Assembly: GCA_910584085.1 (NCBI GenBank)
Contig: CAJTZY010000020.1
Location: 1 to 22,964 of the forward strand
DNA: 22,964 nt
Direction: 5' to 3'
Source of the DNA: an uncultured Bacilli bacterium
GTDB taxonomy: Bacteria; Bacillota_I; Bacilli_A; RF39; UBA660
The notes below the pieces were generated by a model, which was not told where the DNA came from, ran no database searches, and saw only the letters and a program-made list of their open reading frames with translations. The position numbers and the translations under genes were made by a program. This document shows positions 7,574 to 13,502 of this stretch, piece after piece; within the stretch, counting starts at the first letter, position 1; every line of letters starts with the position of its first letter.

Positions 7574-7614
7574 CACCAGATTGATATTTACTCGAACTTT
7601 TAATAAGTTTCGAG
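7574..7614 (+). repeat. Distal copy of tRNA-Arg 3' tail and hairpin (att-like)
   Basis: CACCAGATTGATA (7574-7586) and ACTCGAACTTTTA (7590-7602) match the sequence straddling the 3' end of tRNA-Arg. CTCGAACTT with AAGTTTCGAG (7605-7614) re-forms the hairpin with one bulge. It is preceded by CGGG, which is similar to, but not the same as, the acceptor arm, and the rest of a tRNA cannot be folded upstream, so this is a tail fragment and not a working gene. No T-run follows the hairpin. Confidence 0.6.
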
Positions 7615-7625
7615 GATAAATAGAT

Positions 7626-7656
7626 AATCAATTCTAAATTGGGATTGATTTTTTTC
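7626..7656 (+). terminator. Terminator closing the accessory interval
   Basis: AATCAATTC (7626-7634) pairs with GGATTGATT (7642-7650), with one T-G pair and a 7-base loop, and continues into a seven-T run (7649-7655). It is likely to end transcripts from the HipA-like gene or from a small transcript over 7462-7620. Confidence 0.65.
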
Positions 7657-7664
7657 TTGTTTAG

Positions 7665-7748
7665 AAAGAGTCCTTCAAAGAAACACTTAATTTAAGAGTT
7701 AAGACCTTAAATGATACTATCGATGAAAAAGATGATTTTGAAAGATAA
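7665..7748 (+). pseudogene. Possible remnant of a coding 3' end
   Basis: After a stop at 7662, 27 codons read as a protein-like, charged helix (ending TLNDTIDEKDDFER, then TAA), with no start codon or ribosome site. It looks like the tail of a lost gene. The 7462-7817 gap otherwise holds only the tRNA-tail copy, the terminator and the next promoter. Short length makes this weak. Confidence 0.2.
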
Positions 7749-7782
7749 ATTATGTCATTTTGTATGAAAAATAGAAAAGTTG

Positions 7783-7791
7783 TGTTATAAT
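7783..7791 (+). promoter_or_regulatory. Extended -10 promoter of the gene at 7818
   Basis: TG-t-TATAAT with the hexamer at 7786-7791 and no good -35 at 17 bases. AAGGAG and the ATG follow within 30 bases. Confidence 0.55.
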
Positions 7792-7817
7792 GTATTGTAG
7801 ACAAAGGAGTGGTTTTG

Positions 7818-8408
7818 ATGGTAAATAAAAATAAATGGATATATAATTACAATGGTTTGAATCCAGATAGTCAACTTGAAGTGGCTGAAGCAATAGCAAA
7901 TGAATTGAGAGATAATGAATTGGCTTTTGATGAAAGTGAATATGACAAAGAAAAATCAAAAATTATTAGGAATTTTTTTAATACTATTAGGTTGAATGTG
8001 GAAAAAAATGATGAATTAAAAAATATTGAAAATGTTTTAGAAAAATTTGAAAATTTGTCACAGGATAATAAAAGTAAAGTAATCAATGAGGTATTTGAAA
8101 TTGTCATAAAATATCTTGGCATACAGGGACAAGAAAACAGAGAAAAGGTATGTCAACAAGAAGGACATATATTTGGTAAATGGAAGCGTAATCAATGGAC
8201 AACTTACATTGATACAGTTATTGACCACCAACATGTTCAGAATTTTCCTGTTGAACATGAGAACTGGGAAAGAACATGTAGTAGATGCGGATTTGCAGAT
8301 GTAGTTACCCATGAACCTCAAGAGTTAATTGATGCAAGAAAAGAGAAAAATAAAAAAGCACGAATTAAAAGATTAGAACAAGAACTAAAAAAATTGAAGA
8401 ATGAATAA
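7818..8408 (+). CDS. Unknown protein with a putative zinc-binding Cys/His module
   Basis: This 196-residue protein is not assigned to a named family. Residues 15-105 are helical and charged. The region 112-165 carries C112, H117, C154 and C157, the last two as CSRCG, separated by a Trp/His/Tyr-rich stretch (WTTYIDTVIDHQH). That spacing could hold one zinc ion in a ribbon-like fold. The last 30 residues are a Lys/Glu coiled coil (KKARIKRLEQELKKLKNE). There is no signal peptide or membrane segment. The frame opens at a GTG at 7809, but AAGGAG (7804-7809) fits the ATG at 7818 with eight bases between. It is a single-gene unit just beyond the tRNA-linked interval and may belong to the same accessory region. 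Function unknown. Confidence 0.72.
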   Translation: MVNKNKWIYNYNGLNPDSQLEVAEAIANELRDNELAFDESEYDKEKSKIIRNFFNTIRLNVEKNDELKNIENVLEKFENLSQDNKSKVINEVFEIVIKYLGIQGQENREKVCQQEGHIFGKWKRNQWTTYIDTVIDHQHVQNFPVEHENWERTCSRCGFADVVTHEPQELIDARKEKNKKARIKRLEQELKKLKNE

Positions 8409-8457
8409 GAGCAGGTAGAGACTTATTGATTAATAAGAATACCATGCTCTTTTTTAT
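8407..8457 (+). terminator. Strong terminator overlapping the stop of the gene at 7818
   Basis: AAGAGCAGGTA (8407-8417) pairs with TACC-A-TGCTCTT (8440-8452, one bulged A); an inner CTTATT/AATAAG stem extends it, and a T-run ends at about 8456. The stop codon TAA (8406-8408) is in the left arm. Confidence 0.85.
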
Positions 8458-8519
8458 TTGAATTATAGGTTCATTTTTAAATTTTTAAATATATATTTAA
8501 TGATATTAAAGTTAAAAAT

Positions 8520-8555
8520 GATAGATTGTTTATTAATACACATCTATCTTTTTTT
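8520..8555. terminator. Bidirectional hairpin at the 3' end of the minus-strand gene
   Basis: GATAGAT (8520-8526) pairs with ATCTATC (8542-8548) around a 15-base loop. T-runs follow on the plus side and, more weakly, on the minus side. The TAG stop of the minus gene (8544-8546) is inside the arm. Confidence 0.55.
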
Positions 8556-9512
8556 AAAAGTAAATTCTGGATTATTTAATGGCTTACTTTGTTGTCCTAA
8601 TACTTCTTTACCTTCATAGTCAATTAAGGATATATCACTATATAAAAGTTTTAAATAATCCTCTTCGTTATATGATGTGGTATATGATAAGTCATTAGTT
8701 TTTTCATAAAATAATCCATTTCTAAATGAAATAGTAAATCCATCTAAATAATTTTTTAAATTTTCAGGTGTAAGAGAAATAAAACATTTTTTTAACAATT
8801 CTTGAGAGACTTTTCTTCTTTCTTCATCCATTAACATAAAACATCCAAGTAGTGGAGTATCATATAGTGGAACTCCTAAAGCCTCAATTATATTTGTTTT
8901 AATTTTAAAGAATTGTTTATAGGAACAATCTATAATATACTTTTTTGAATTAATTTGGACTATGTTAAAATAATGAAATCTATTTCCATCATATAAGTCA
9001 TCACTAAATCCGGCCTTTAGTTTAACTATATCACATTTAATATGATACCTTTCACATACTTGAAATACTATATAACTTAATTTTGGACACTTATTTGTTA
9101 AATCAAAATCTTTAAAATTATTTGAATTAAGATTTGTGTATTCATTTTGAAATATATCATATACCTTATGAATTATAAATTCTAGTAATTCTTCTTCATT
9201 TAAAGTATTGATATTTTTTTTATTAATATTTTTTTCATAGTTATAAAGTGAATCTTTAGGAATAATATATAGTGTATTACTTATATTATCTAAAATATCA
9301 TATAATTGATAAATTAAATATTTATAAGAGTCATTCATCATACTCAAATTTTTATCATAAAAACTATAACTAATAATTTTTAAATATTTATAAATTTCTT
9401 CCATAGTATCTATTACTTCAATACTACTAGTATTAAAGTTTAAATTTTTACTCATTATACCTAATTTATTTTGACATTCATAAAGATAATTATCATTTAC
9501 ATAATTATTCAT
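8544..9512 (-). CDS. Unknown protein with a transglutaminase/papain-like Cys-His-Asp core
   Basis: This 322-residue protein has no signal peptide or membrane helix. Residues 1-130 are Asn/Tyr-rich and helical. Then comes a pattern like transglutaminase-fold Cys enzymes: C142 in NKCPKLSYIVFQVCE, H180 in RFHYFNIVQ, and D195 in KKYIIDCSY, with the expected strands around the His and Asp. The family contains proteases, peptide-cross-linkers and amide hydrolases; which one this is cannot be told. The start ATG (9512) follows GGGTG on the minus strand. It has its own consensus promoter and is divergent from the membrane protein gene at 9676. Confidence 0.65.
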   Translation of the reverse strand: MNNYVNDNYLYECQNKLGIMSKNLNFNTSSIEVIDTMEEIYKYLKIISYSFYDKNLSMMNDSYKYLIYQLYDILDNISNTLYIIPKDSLYNYEKNINKKNINTLNEEELLEFIIHKVYDIFQNEYTNLNSNNFKDFDLTNKCPKLSYIVFQVCERYHIKCDIVKLKAGFSDDLYDGNRFHYFNIVQINSKKYIIDCSYKQFFKIKTNIIEALGVPLYDTPLLGCFMLMDEERRKVSQELLKKCFISLTPENLKNYLDGFTISFRNGLFYEKTNDLSYTTSYNEEDYLKLLYSDISLIDYEGKEVLGQQSKPLNNPEFTFKKR

Positions 9513-9536
9513 AAAAAATTCACCCTTTTTTGAAGT

Positions 9537-9565
9537 ATTATATATAGTAAAATTTAAAAAGTCAA
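9537..9565 (-). promoter_or_regulatory. Vegetative promoter of the minus-strand gene at 8544-9512
   Basis: On the minus strand TTGACT (9565-9560), exactly 17 bases, then TATAAT (9542-9537): near consensus and the best -35/-10 pair in the window. Confidence 0.75.
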
Positions 9566-9598
9566 TCTTATATTAAACTATATAGTAAATTTTAAAAA
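9541..9598 (+). repeat. Pair of 20-bp direct repeats between divergent promoters
   Basis: TATATAGTAAAATTTAAAAA (9541-9560) recurs at 9579-9598 with a single mismatch. The first copy fills the spacer of the minus-strand promoter, so binding there would block it. AT-rich sequence lowers confidence. Confidence 0.45.
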
Positions 9599-9645
9599 AA
9601 ATGACATGTATTGTTTAAAAAGATATTTAGATTTAAAAAGATATG

Positions 9646-9654
9646 TGTTATAAT
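9646..9654 (+). promoter_or_regulatory. Extended -10 promoter of the membrane protein gene at 9676
   Basis: TG-t-TATAAT with the hexamer at 9649-9654. AAGGAGG follows eight bases later, so the leader is short. Confidence 0.55.
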
Positions 9655-9675
9655 AAATTCGTAAGGAGGATTGTT

Positions 9676-10704
9676 ATGAATAAATTTACAAATGTAAATA
9701 TAAAAAAAGAATACAAGAAAAAAATAAGAGGCATAATTATAGCTATTGCATTTATATTAATAGGATTAGCATGTAGATTTTGGGCTGATGTAGAGGAGAA
9801 GAATCTTAATAAAAATAAAACAGATTTAGATTCTGTTATAACAAGTAGTGAGAAAAATAAGGAAAATAAAAAAGTATATTTAGAGATCAAATCAAAGCCG
9901 TATTTATTTGCTGTGTCAAAATCAACTAAAAATAAATATTATATTGTATCTGATGGCGAATTCTTATATATTGCTTATATGTCACCTGAGGACTTTAAAA
10001 AACTAAATATTGATGATATAACTAATAATCCTATAAGAATAGAGGGTATAACAAAATATACTTCAAAGGAGATACAAAAACTTGCTATAGATGCTTATAA
10101 TGAGGGAATAGAGGAAGAAGATAAGTTAACGTTAAGTGATTTTGATAGTTATTTTGGAGAAGTTTATCTAGATATGACAAAATCAGATAGTGAAGCTCTT
10201 ACATTACCTTTAATTTTATTTGTATTATGTCTTGGAGTAGGTAATATATTATTATTAGTTGTTGTAATTAGTTTACTTGTATTTGCTAGATCAATTAACA
10301 AGTTAGATGGAATATTAATAAATGAATTAGATAATGAAATGAATAATAGTAATGCATTTTATTATTCAAGAGTACGTTTATATTTAACTGAAAATTATAT
10401 TATTAATTTTAATGGTTCATTTAGAGCTGTTAAATATAAGGATATACTTTGGATGTATCCATATGAAGTTAGAAGAAATGGCATTAAGACACAACAAAGT
10501 ATAAAAATTTTAGTTAATGATTGTAAAACATATATAATTGCTACAATTGATGTTTATACAAAGAAGAGTAAAGCTGTTTACAATGAAATTTGGGATACTA
10601 TTGTAAGTAAGAATAAGGATATGCGTCTTGGATATACAAGTGAAAATATTAAAGATATGAATAAAAAAGTAAAAGAATTAAAAAAAGAAAAGAAAAATAA
10701 ATAA
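9676..10704 (+). CDS. Unknown two-helix membrane protein with a possible PH-like cytosolic domain
   Basis: This 342-residue protein has a basic N-terminus, a first membrane helix at about 18-36, an outside region of about 135 residues (40-174) with mixed strands and helices, and a second, longer helix at about 175-204. The C-terminal ~130 residues are cytosolic; YYSRVRLYLTENYIINF followed by AVKYKDILWMYPYEV reads like the first strands of bacterial PH-like domains, and the protein ends in a Lys/Glu helix. The ATG at 9676 is chosen over an upstream ATG at 9643 because GGAGG lies six bases before it and the upstream ATG overlaps the -10 box. It is transcribed alone and convergently with the radical SAM gene. 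No specific function can be assigned. Confidence 0.72.
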   Translation: MNKFTNVNIKKEYKKKIRGIIIAIAFILIGLACRFWADVEEKNLNKNKTDLDSVITSSEKNKENKKVYLEIKSKPYLFAVSKSTKNKYYIVSDGEFLYIAYMSPEDFKKLNIDDITNNPIRIEGITKYTSKEIQKLAIDAYNEGIEEEDKLTLSDFDSYFGEVYLDMTKSDSEALTLPLILFVLCLGVGNILLLVVVISLLVFARSINKLDGILINELDNEMNNSNAFYYSRVRLYLTENYIINFNGSFRAVKYKDILWMYPYEVRRNGIKTQQSIKILVNDCKTYIIATIDVYTKKSKAVYNEIWDTIVSKNKDMRLGYTSENIKDMNKKVKELKKEKKNK

Positions 10705-10720
10705 TTCTATATTATTAAAT

Positions 10721-10745
10721 AAAAAGGACCTAGTCCTTTTTTCTA
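10721..10745. terminator. Bidirectional terminator shared by the membrane protein and radical SAM genes
   Basis: AAAAAGGAC (10721-10729) with GTCCTTTTT (10733-10741) and loop CTA. There is a T-run on the plus side and an A-run (T on the minus strand) on the other. The minus-strand stop TAG is the loop (10730-10732). Confidence 0.8.
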
Positions 10746-11668
10746 TACTTAATTCCTTGATAAGAATTTCTTTTAACCATTTCTTTATCTATATCATTTA
10801 ATATTGTAACTTTTTTAATTAACCAGTCTGGTTCAATTAAATCACTAATTTTAGGGTCACCAGTTATTCTATTAACTACAATATCTTCTCTTAAATATTC
10901 GAGTTCATCGCAGACTATATCAATGTATTCATCTCTTGTAATAAGTTTAAAATGTTCTTTATTATATATTTCTGCTAGTTTTGTATCTTTTAATATTGAT
11001 AACATATGTATTTTTATTCCTTGTATATCTAAATTACTTAGATATTTAACTGTTTCTATCATCATCTCTTTAGTTTCATATGGAAGACCATTAATTATAT
11101 GTACAACAATATTTATATTTCTTTCTCTTAGCTTATTTACCATATTATAAAAACATTCAAGAGAGTGGCACCTGTTTATTAATTTTGATGTAGATTCATG
11201 TATTGTTTGAAGGCCAAGTTCTATAGTTAAATAAGTTTTTTTTGATAGTTCTTCTAAGTAATCTAAACATTCATCACTAATAGAATCTGGGCGAGTTGCA
11301 ATATTTAGTCCAACAACATTGTCAAGTTTTAATATAGTTTCATATTTTTCCTTTAGAATATTTAGTGGTGCGTAGGTATTTGTATTTGCTTGAAAATAAC
11401 CAATATATTTAGCATTTGGCCATTTTTTTAACATCATATTTTTTACTTCATGAAATTGTGTTATTAAATCCTCCTTTATATTTCCAGCATACTCACCACT
11501 ACCTGTTTTAGAACAATATATGCATCCACCAGTGCCATATTTGCCATCTTTATTGGGACAGGTAAATCCAGCATTTAAACTTACTTTGAATACTTTAGAA
11601 TTAAATTTATGTTTATAAAAATAATCAAGAGTATAATATCTTTTATTTGAATCACTATATTTAAACAT
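10730..11668 (-). CDS. Radical SAM protein of the TIGR01212 (YhcC-like) family
   Basis: This 312-residue cytosolic protein binds a 4Fe-4S cluster through C37, C49 and C52. The spacing C-x11-C-x2-C in TCPNKDGKYGTGGCIYC differs from the classic CxxxCxxC and is diagnostic of the TIGR01212 family, which sits near Elp3-like enzymes. Further family blocks are YFQANTNTYAPL, GLNIATRPDS, ELGLQTIHEST and GLPYETKEMM, which build the SAM barrel. The family's reaction is not settled; a role in RNA or nucleotide modification has only been suggested. The frame extends to 11704, but that start would lie upstream of the -10 box, whereas GGTGA sits five bases before the ATG at 11668 and MFKYSDSNKRYYTLD is the usual beginning. 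Confidence 0.87.
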   Translation of the reverse strand: MFKYSDSNKRYYTLDYFYKHKFNSKVFKVSLNAGFTCPNKDGKYGTGGCIYCSKTGSGEYAGNIKEDLITQFHEVKNMMLKKWPNAKYIGYFQANTNTYAPLNILKEKYETILKLDNVVGLNIATRPDSISDECLDYLEELSKKTYLTIELGLQTIHESTSKLINRCHSLECFYNMVNKLRERNINIVVHIINGLPYETKEMMIETVKYLSNLDIQGIKIHMLSILKDTKLAEIYNKEHFKLITRDEYIDIVCDELEYLREDIVVNRITGDPKISDLIEPDWLIKKVTILNDIDKEMVKRNSYQGIKYRKKD

Positions 11669-11683
11669 AAAATCACCAAATAT

Positions 11684-11712
11684 ATTATAACTTAAAAATA
11701 ACAATAAAACAA
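11684..11712 (-). promoter_or_regulatory. Promoter of the radical SAM gene
   Basis: Minus strand: TTGTTT (11712-11707), 17 bases, TATAAT (11689-11684). The predicted start of transcription falls at about 11677, right at the ribosome site, so the leader is nearly absent. Confidence 0.5.
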
Positions 11713-11740
11713 ATAAAAAAGAGGCTATTTAGCCTCAACA
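11713..11740 (-). terminator. Terminator of spoVS
   Basis: On the minus strand GAGGCT-AAAT-AGCCTC followed by TTTTTTATTT. The spoVS stop (11725-11727) is in the stem. The hairpin separates spoVS from the promoter of the radical SAM gene. Confidence 0.8.
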
Positions 11741-11985
11741 ATCAATTTAATAGCAGTTCGTTCATCTCCATCAATTACTATATCAGTAAATGCTGGAATA
11801 CAAACTAAGTTTTTACCAGATGGAGCAACAAATCCTCTAGCTATAGCTATTGCTTTTATTGCTTGATTTAAAGCTCCTGCACCTATTGCTTGTATTTCTA
11901 CACTACCTTTTTCTCTAAATACATTAGCAAGCGCTCCAGCAACTGAATTAGGATTTGACTTAGTTCCTACTTTAAGTGTTTCCAT
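11725..11985 (-). CDS. spoVS: Stage V sporulation protein S
   Basis: The 86-residue sequence is a near-complete match to the conserved SpoVS pattern: LKVGTKSNPNSVAGALANV, then EIQAIGAGALNQAIKAIAIARGFVAPSG in pieces, and a C-terminal D-G-DERTAIKLIVEAK. It folds as a small Alba-like protein and is taken to bind nucleic acid. In Bacillus it affects sporulation and septation, but homologues also occur in non-sporulating bacteria, so it does not prove spore formation here. The ATG lies behind AGAGGA. It is transcribed alone, with its own terminator, divergently from sufU. Confidence 0.95.
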   Translation of the reverse strand: METLKVGTKSNPNSVAGALANVFREKGSVEIQAIGAGALNQAIKAIAIARGFVAPSGKNLVCIPAFTDIVIDGDERTAIKLIVEAK

Positions 11986-12051
11986 GATTTATTCCTCTCT
12001 TTCTATACTAAAATATATTCACAATATTAAAAATAATTCATAAAAATTTTA

Positions 12052-12080
12052 TTGTAAAAAATTTAAAACTATACTATAAT
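12052..12080 (+). promoter_or_regulatory. Promoter of sufU
   Basis: TTGTAA (12052-12057), 17-base spacer, TATAAT (12075-12080), then GAGGGA and the GTG start at 12105. Its presence shows sufU is transcribed on its own rather than from an upstream suf gene. Confidence 0.65.
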
Positions 12081-12104
12081 ATAAAGCGAGAAAGAGGGAA
12101 TAAA

Positions 12105-12545
12105 GTGGATGCAGAATTTAGAAGAGCAATAATTTTAGAAAATTATCAACACCCACATAATCGTGGACTTATAAGTGATGACAAATATATAAATATTAAT
12201 ACTAACAGTAAAAGTTGTATAGATCAAATTGATCTTCAAATAAAAATAGAAGATAATATAGTAAAAGATATTAGATTTGATGGAGAGGCATGTGCGATAT
12301 GTACGAGTTCCACATCTATTATGATTGATTCTTTAATAGGAAAGAGTGTTGGTGAAGCAAAGGTAATAATAGATAATTTTGAAAATATGATAAATGAAAA
12401 AGAGTATAATTCAGAAATACTTAAAGAGGCAGTTGTTTATAGCGATATCTCCAAACAACCTAATAGAAAAAATTGTGCACTTCTAACATGGCGAGGGGCA
12501 AAAGAAGCGATAGATAAAAATGAACAAAATAAAAAGACAGATTAG
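12105..12545 (+). CDS. sufU: SufU-type Fe-S cluster assembly / sulfur transfer protein
   Basis: This 146-residue NifU-N-like protein begins at GTG (GAGGGA five to six bases upstream). It has the SufU zinc set: C38 and D40 in SKSCID (usually CGD; here Ile replaces Gly), C63 in GEACAIC, and C124 in RKNCALLTW. SufU accepts sulfur from the desulfurase SufS and passes it to the SufBCD scaffold. In most Gram-positives the order is sufCDSUB; here sufU is followed, on the same strand but 957 bases later, by sufB, with an opposite-strand gene between. C66 in the same segment is an extra Cys. The stop codon is at the loop of a bidirectional terminator. Confidence 0.9.
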   Translation: MDAEFRRAIILENYQHPHNRGLISDDKYININTNSKSCIDQIDLQIKIEDNIVKDIRFDGEACAICTSSTSIMIDSLIGKSVGEAKVIIDNFENMINEKEYNSEILKEAVVYSDISKQPNRKNCALLTWRGAKEAIDKNEQNKKTD

Positions 12546-12553
12546 TCTTTTTT
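12531..12553. terminator. Bidirectional terminator with both stop codons at its loop
   Basis: AAAAAGAC (12531-12538) and GTCTTTTT (12545-12552) form a perfect 8-bp stem with the 6-base loop AGATTA. sufU stops at TAG (12543-12545) and the convergent gene stops at TAA read from 12544 to 12542, so both stops fall in or at the edge of the loop. Confidence 0.85.
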
Positions 12554-13312
12554 GTTTGGAATTTTACTTAAATTTTTGACTTTATTATCTTTAAATTCTG
12601 TTACGTGAGTACTATCTAATTCAAGGAATGATTTAACCCTATCAATTAAAATTGTTTGAATATTATCAACATAAGTATGATGTATAGAATTGAGAACCTC
12701 CCTATAGTACTCTTCATATTGTTTATCAAAACTACGTAATTCAGTTATTTCTTTTTCTATGCCTTTAATTTCTTCATATTTACTATTAAAGGCTATATCA
12801 TTGTCATCCTCTGTTTCAATCATTTCCTGAAAAACATTTTTTAATTTGTTTTCTAATATCATTATTTCTTCTTGTTTTTTTTCTATTGTTCCATTGTTTA
12901 GTTCACTTATTATTTGATTATAATTTTTACCTTTTAAAGAAAGTAATTTGTCTATTAATCTACATAAATATGGTATACTACATTCATCATACGTTATGTA
13001 TATTTTATCATATTCTTTGCAGTTACCACCTGTATTTATAACCTTCTTTAAACCTGTTAACTCTGATTTAAAATTATTTATCATAAATTTATCAAAAAAC
13101 ATCGTTTCATTTATTTCAATATTTTTATTTTGTAATGTATTATTCATAAAACTTGGCAGTGTAATACTGGTATATTCATAGTGTCTTGACACTGAATATT
13201 TATTAAATATTTCATACCATAAAGATCTTAGTTTTTTTTCGTCAATAAATACTTTGTCTTTTTTTATTGTATTACTTTCTTCATTTTCCATATAGTAATA
13301 ATAAAATTCCAT
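12542..13312 (-). CDS. Unknown coiled-coil protein inserted between sufU and sufB
   Basis: This 256-residue cytosolic protein is not recognised. It starts with a Tyr-rich tip (MEFYYYYMENEES) and has a mixed central region (residues 20-125) with isolated Cys at 98, 111 and 117. A long Glu/Lys coiled coil runs from about 135 to 205 (KKQEEIMILENKLKNVFQEM and onward), followed by another helix. There is no membrane segment and no catalytic motif. The start is supported by AGGAG nine bases upstream on the minus strand and by its own promoter. It overlaps the 3' end of sufU by four bases tail to tail and is divergent from sufB. Relation to Fe-S assembly is unknown; it may simply have landed inside an ancestral operon. 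Confidence 0.7.
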   Translation of the reverse strand: MEFYYYYMENEESNTIKKDKVFIDEKKLRSLWYEIFNKYSVSRHYEYTSITLPSFMNNTLQNKNIEINETMFFDKFMINNFKSELTGLKKVINTGGNCKEYDKIYITYDECSIPYLCRLIDKLLSLKGKNYNQIISELNNGTIEKKQEEIMILENKLKNVFQEMIETEDDNDIAFNSKYEEIKGIEKEITELRSFDKQYEEYYREVLNSIHHTYVDNIQTILIDRVKSFLELDSTHVTEFKDNKVKNLSKIPNKKD

Positions 13313-13344
13313 AGTTAATCACTCCTTAAAGTTAATTTCCGTAT

Positions 13345-13372
13345 ATTATAGCATATTTAAAGAAAATGTAAA
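13345..13372 (-). promoter_or_regulatory. Promoter of the gene inserted between sufU and sufB
   Basis: Minus strand: TTTACA (13372-13367), 16 bases ending in TG-c, then TATAAT (13350-13345). Both a -35 and an extended -10 are present. Confidence 0.7.
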
Positions 13373-13386
13373 CAAATTTATTGAAT

Positions 13387-13400
13387 TTTATACGTATAAA
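13387..13400. promoter_or_regulatory. Palindrome between divergent promoters (possible operator)
   Basis: TTTATACGTATAAA is a perfect 14-bp palindrome, with partial extension on both sides, lying between the promoter of the minus-strand gene and that of sufB. It is a candidate regulator site (for example for iron or redox control of sufB), but no known box is matched. Confidence 0.35.
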
Positions 13401-13477
13401 TTTAAATTATATGGTAATAATTGATATGAAAAAGGAAAAAATAATTCTTTTTTCTTTTTATTTGTCAGAATTTTTAG

Positions 13478-13483
13478 TATAAT
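13478..13483 (+). promoter_or_regulatory. -10 element of sufB
   Basis: TATAAT at 13478-13483 with a poor -35, followed by AGGTGAT and the GTG start. A purine/pyrimidine hairpin (AAAAAGGAAAAA with CTTTTTTCTTTTT, about 13430-13460) lies just upstream and may limit read-in. Confidence 0.45.
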
Positions 13484-13502
13484 ACTATATAGGTGATTAT
13501 AA

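Noticed and set aside
7546..7578. Second tRNA gene before the distal CACCA
   Set aside because: No acceptor, D or T stem can be folded upstream of CGGGCACCA; it is at most a 3' tail fragment.
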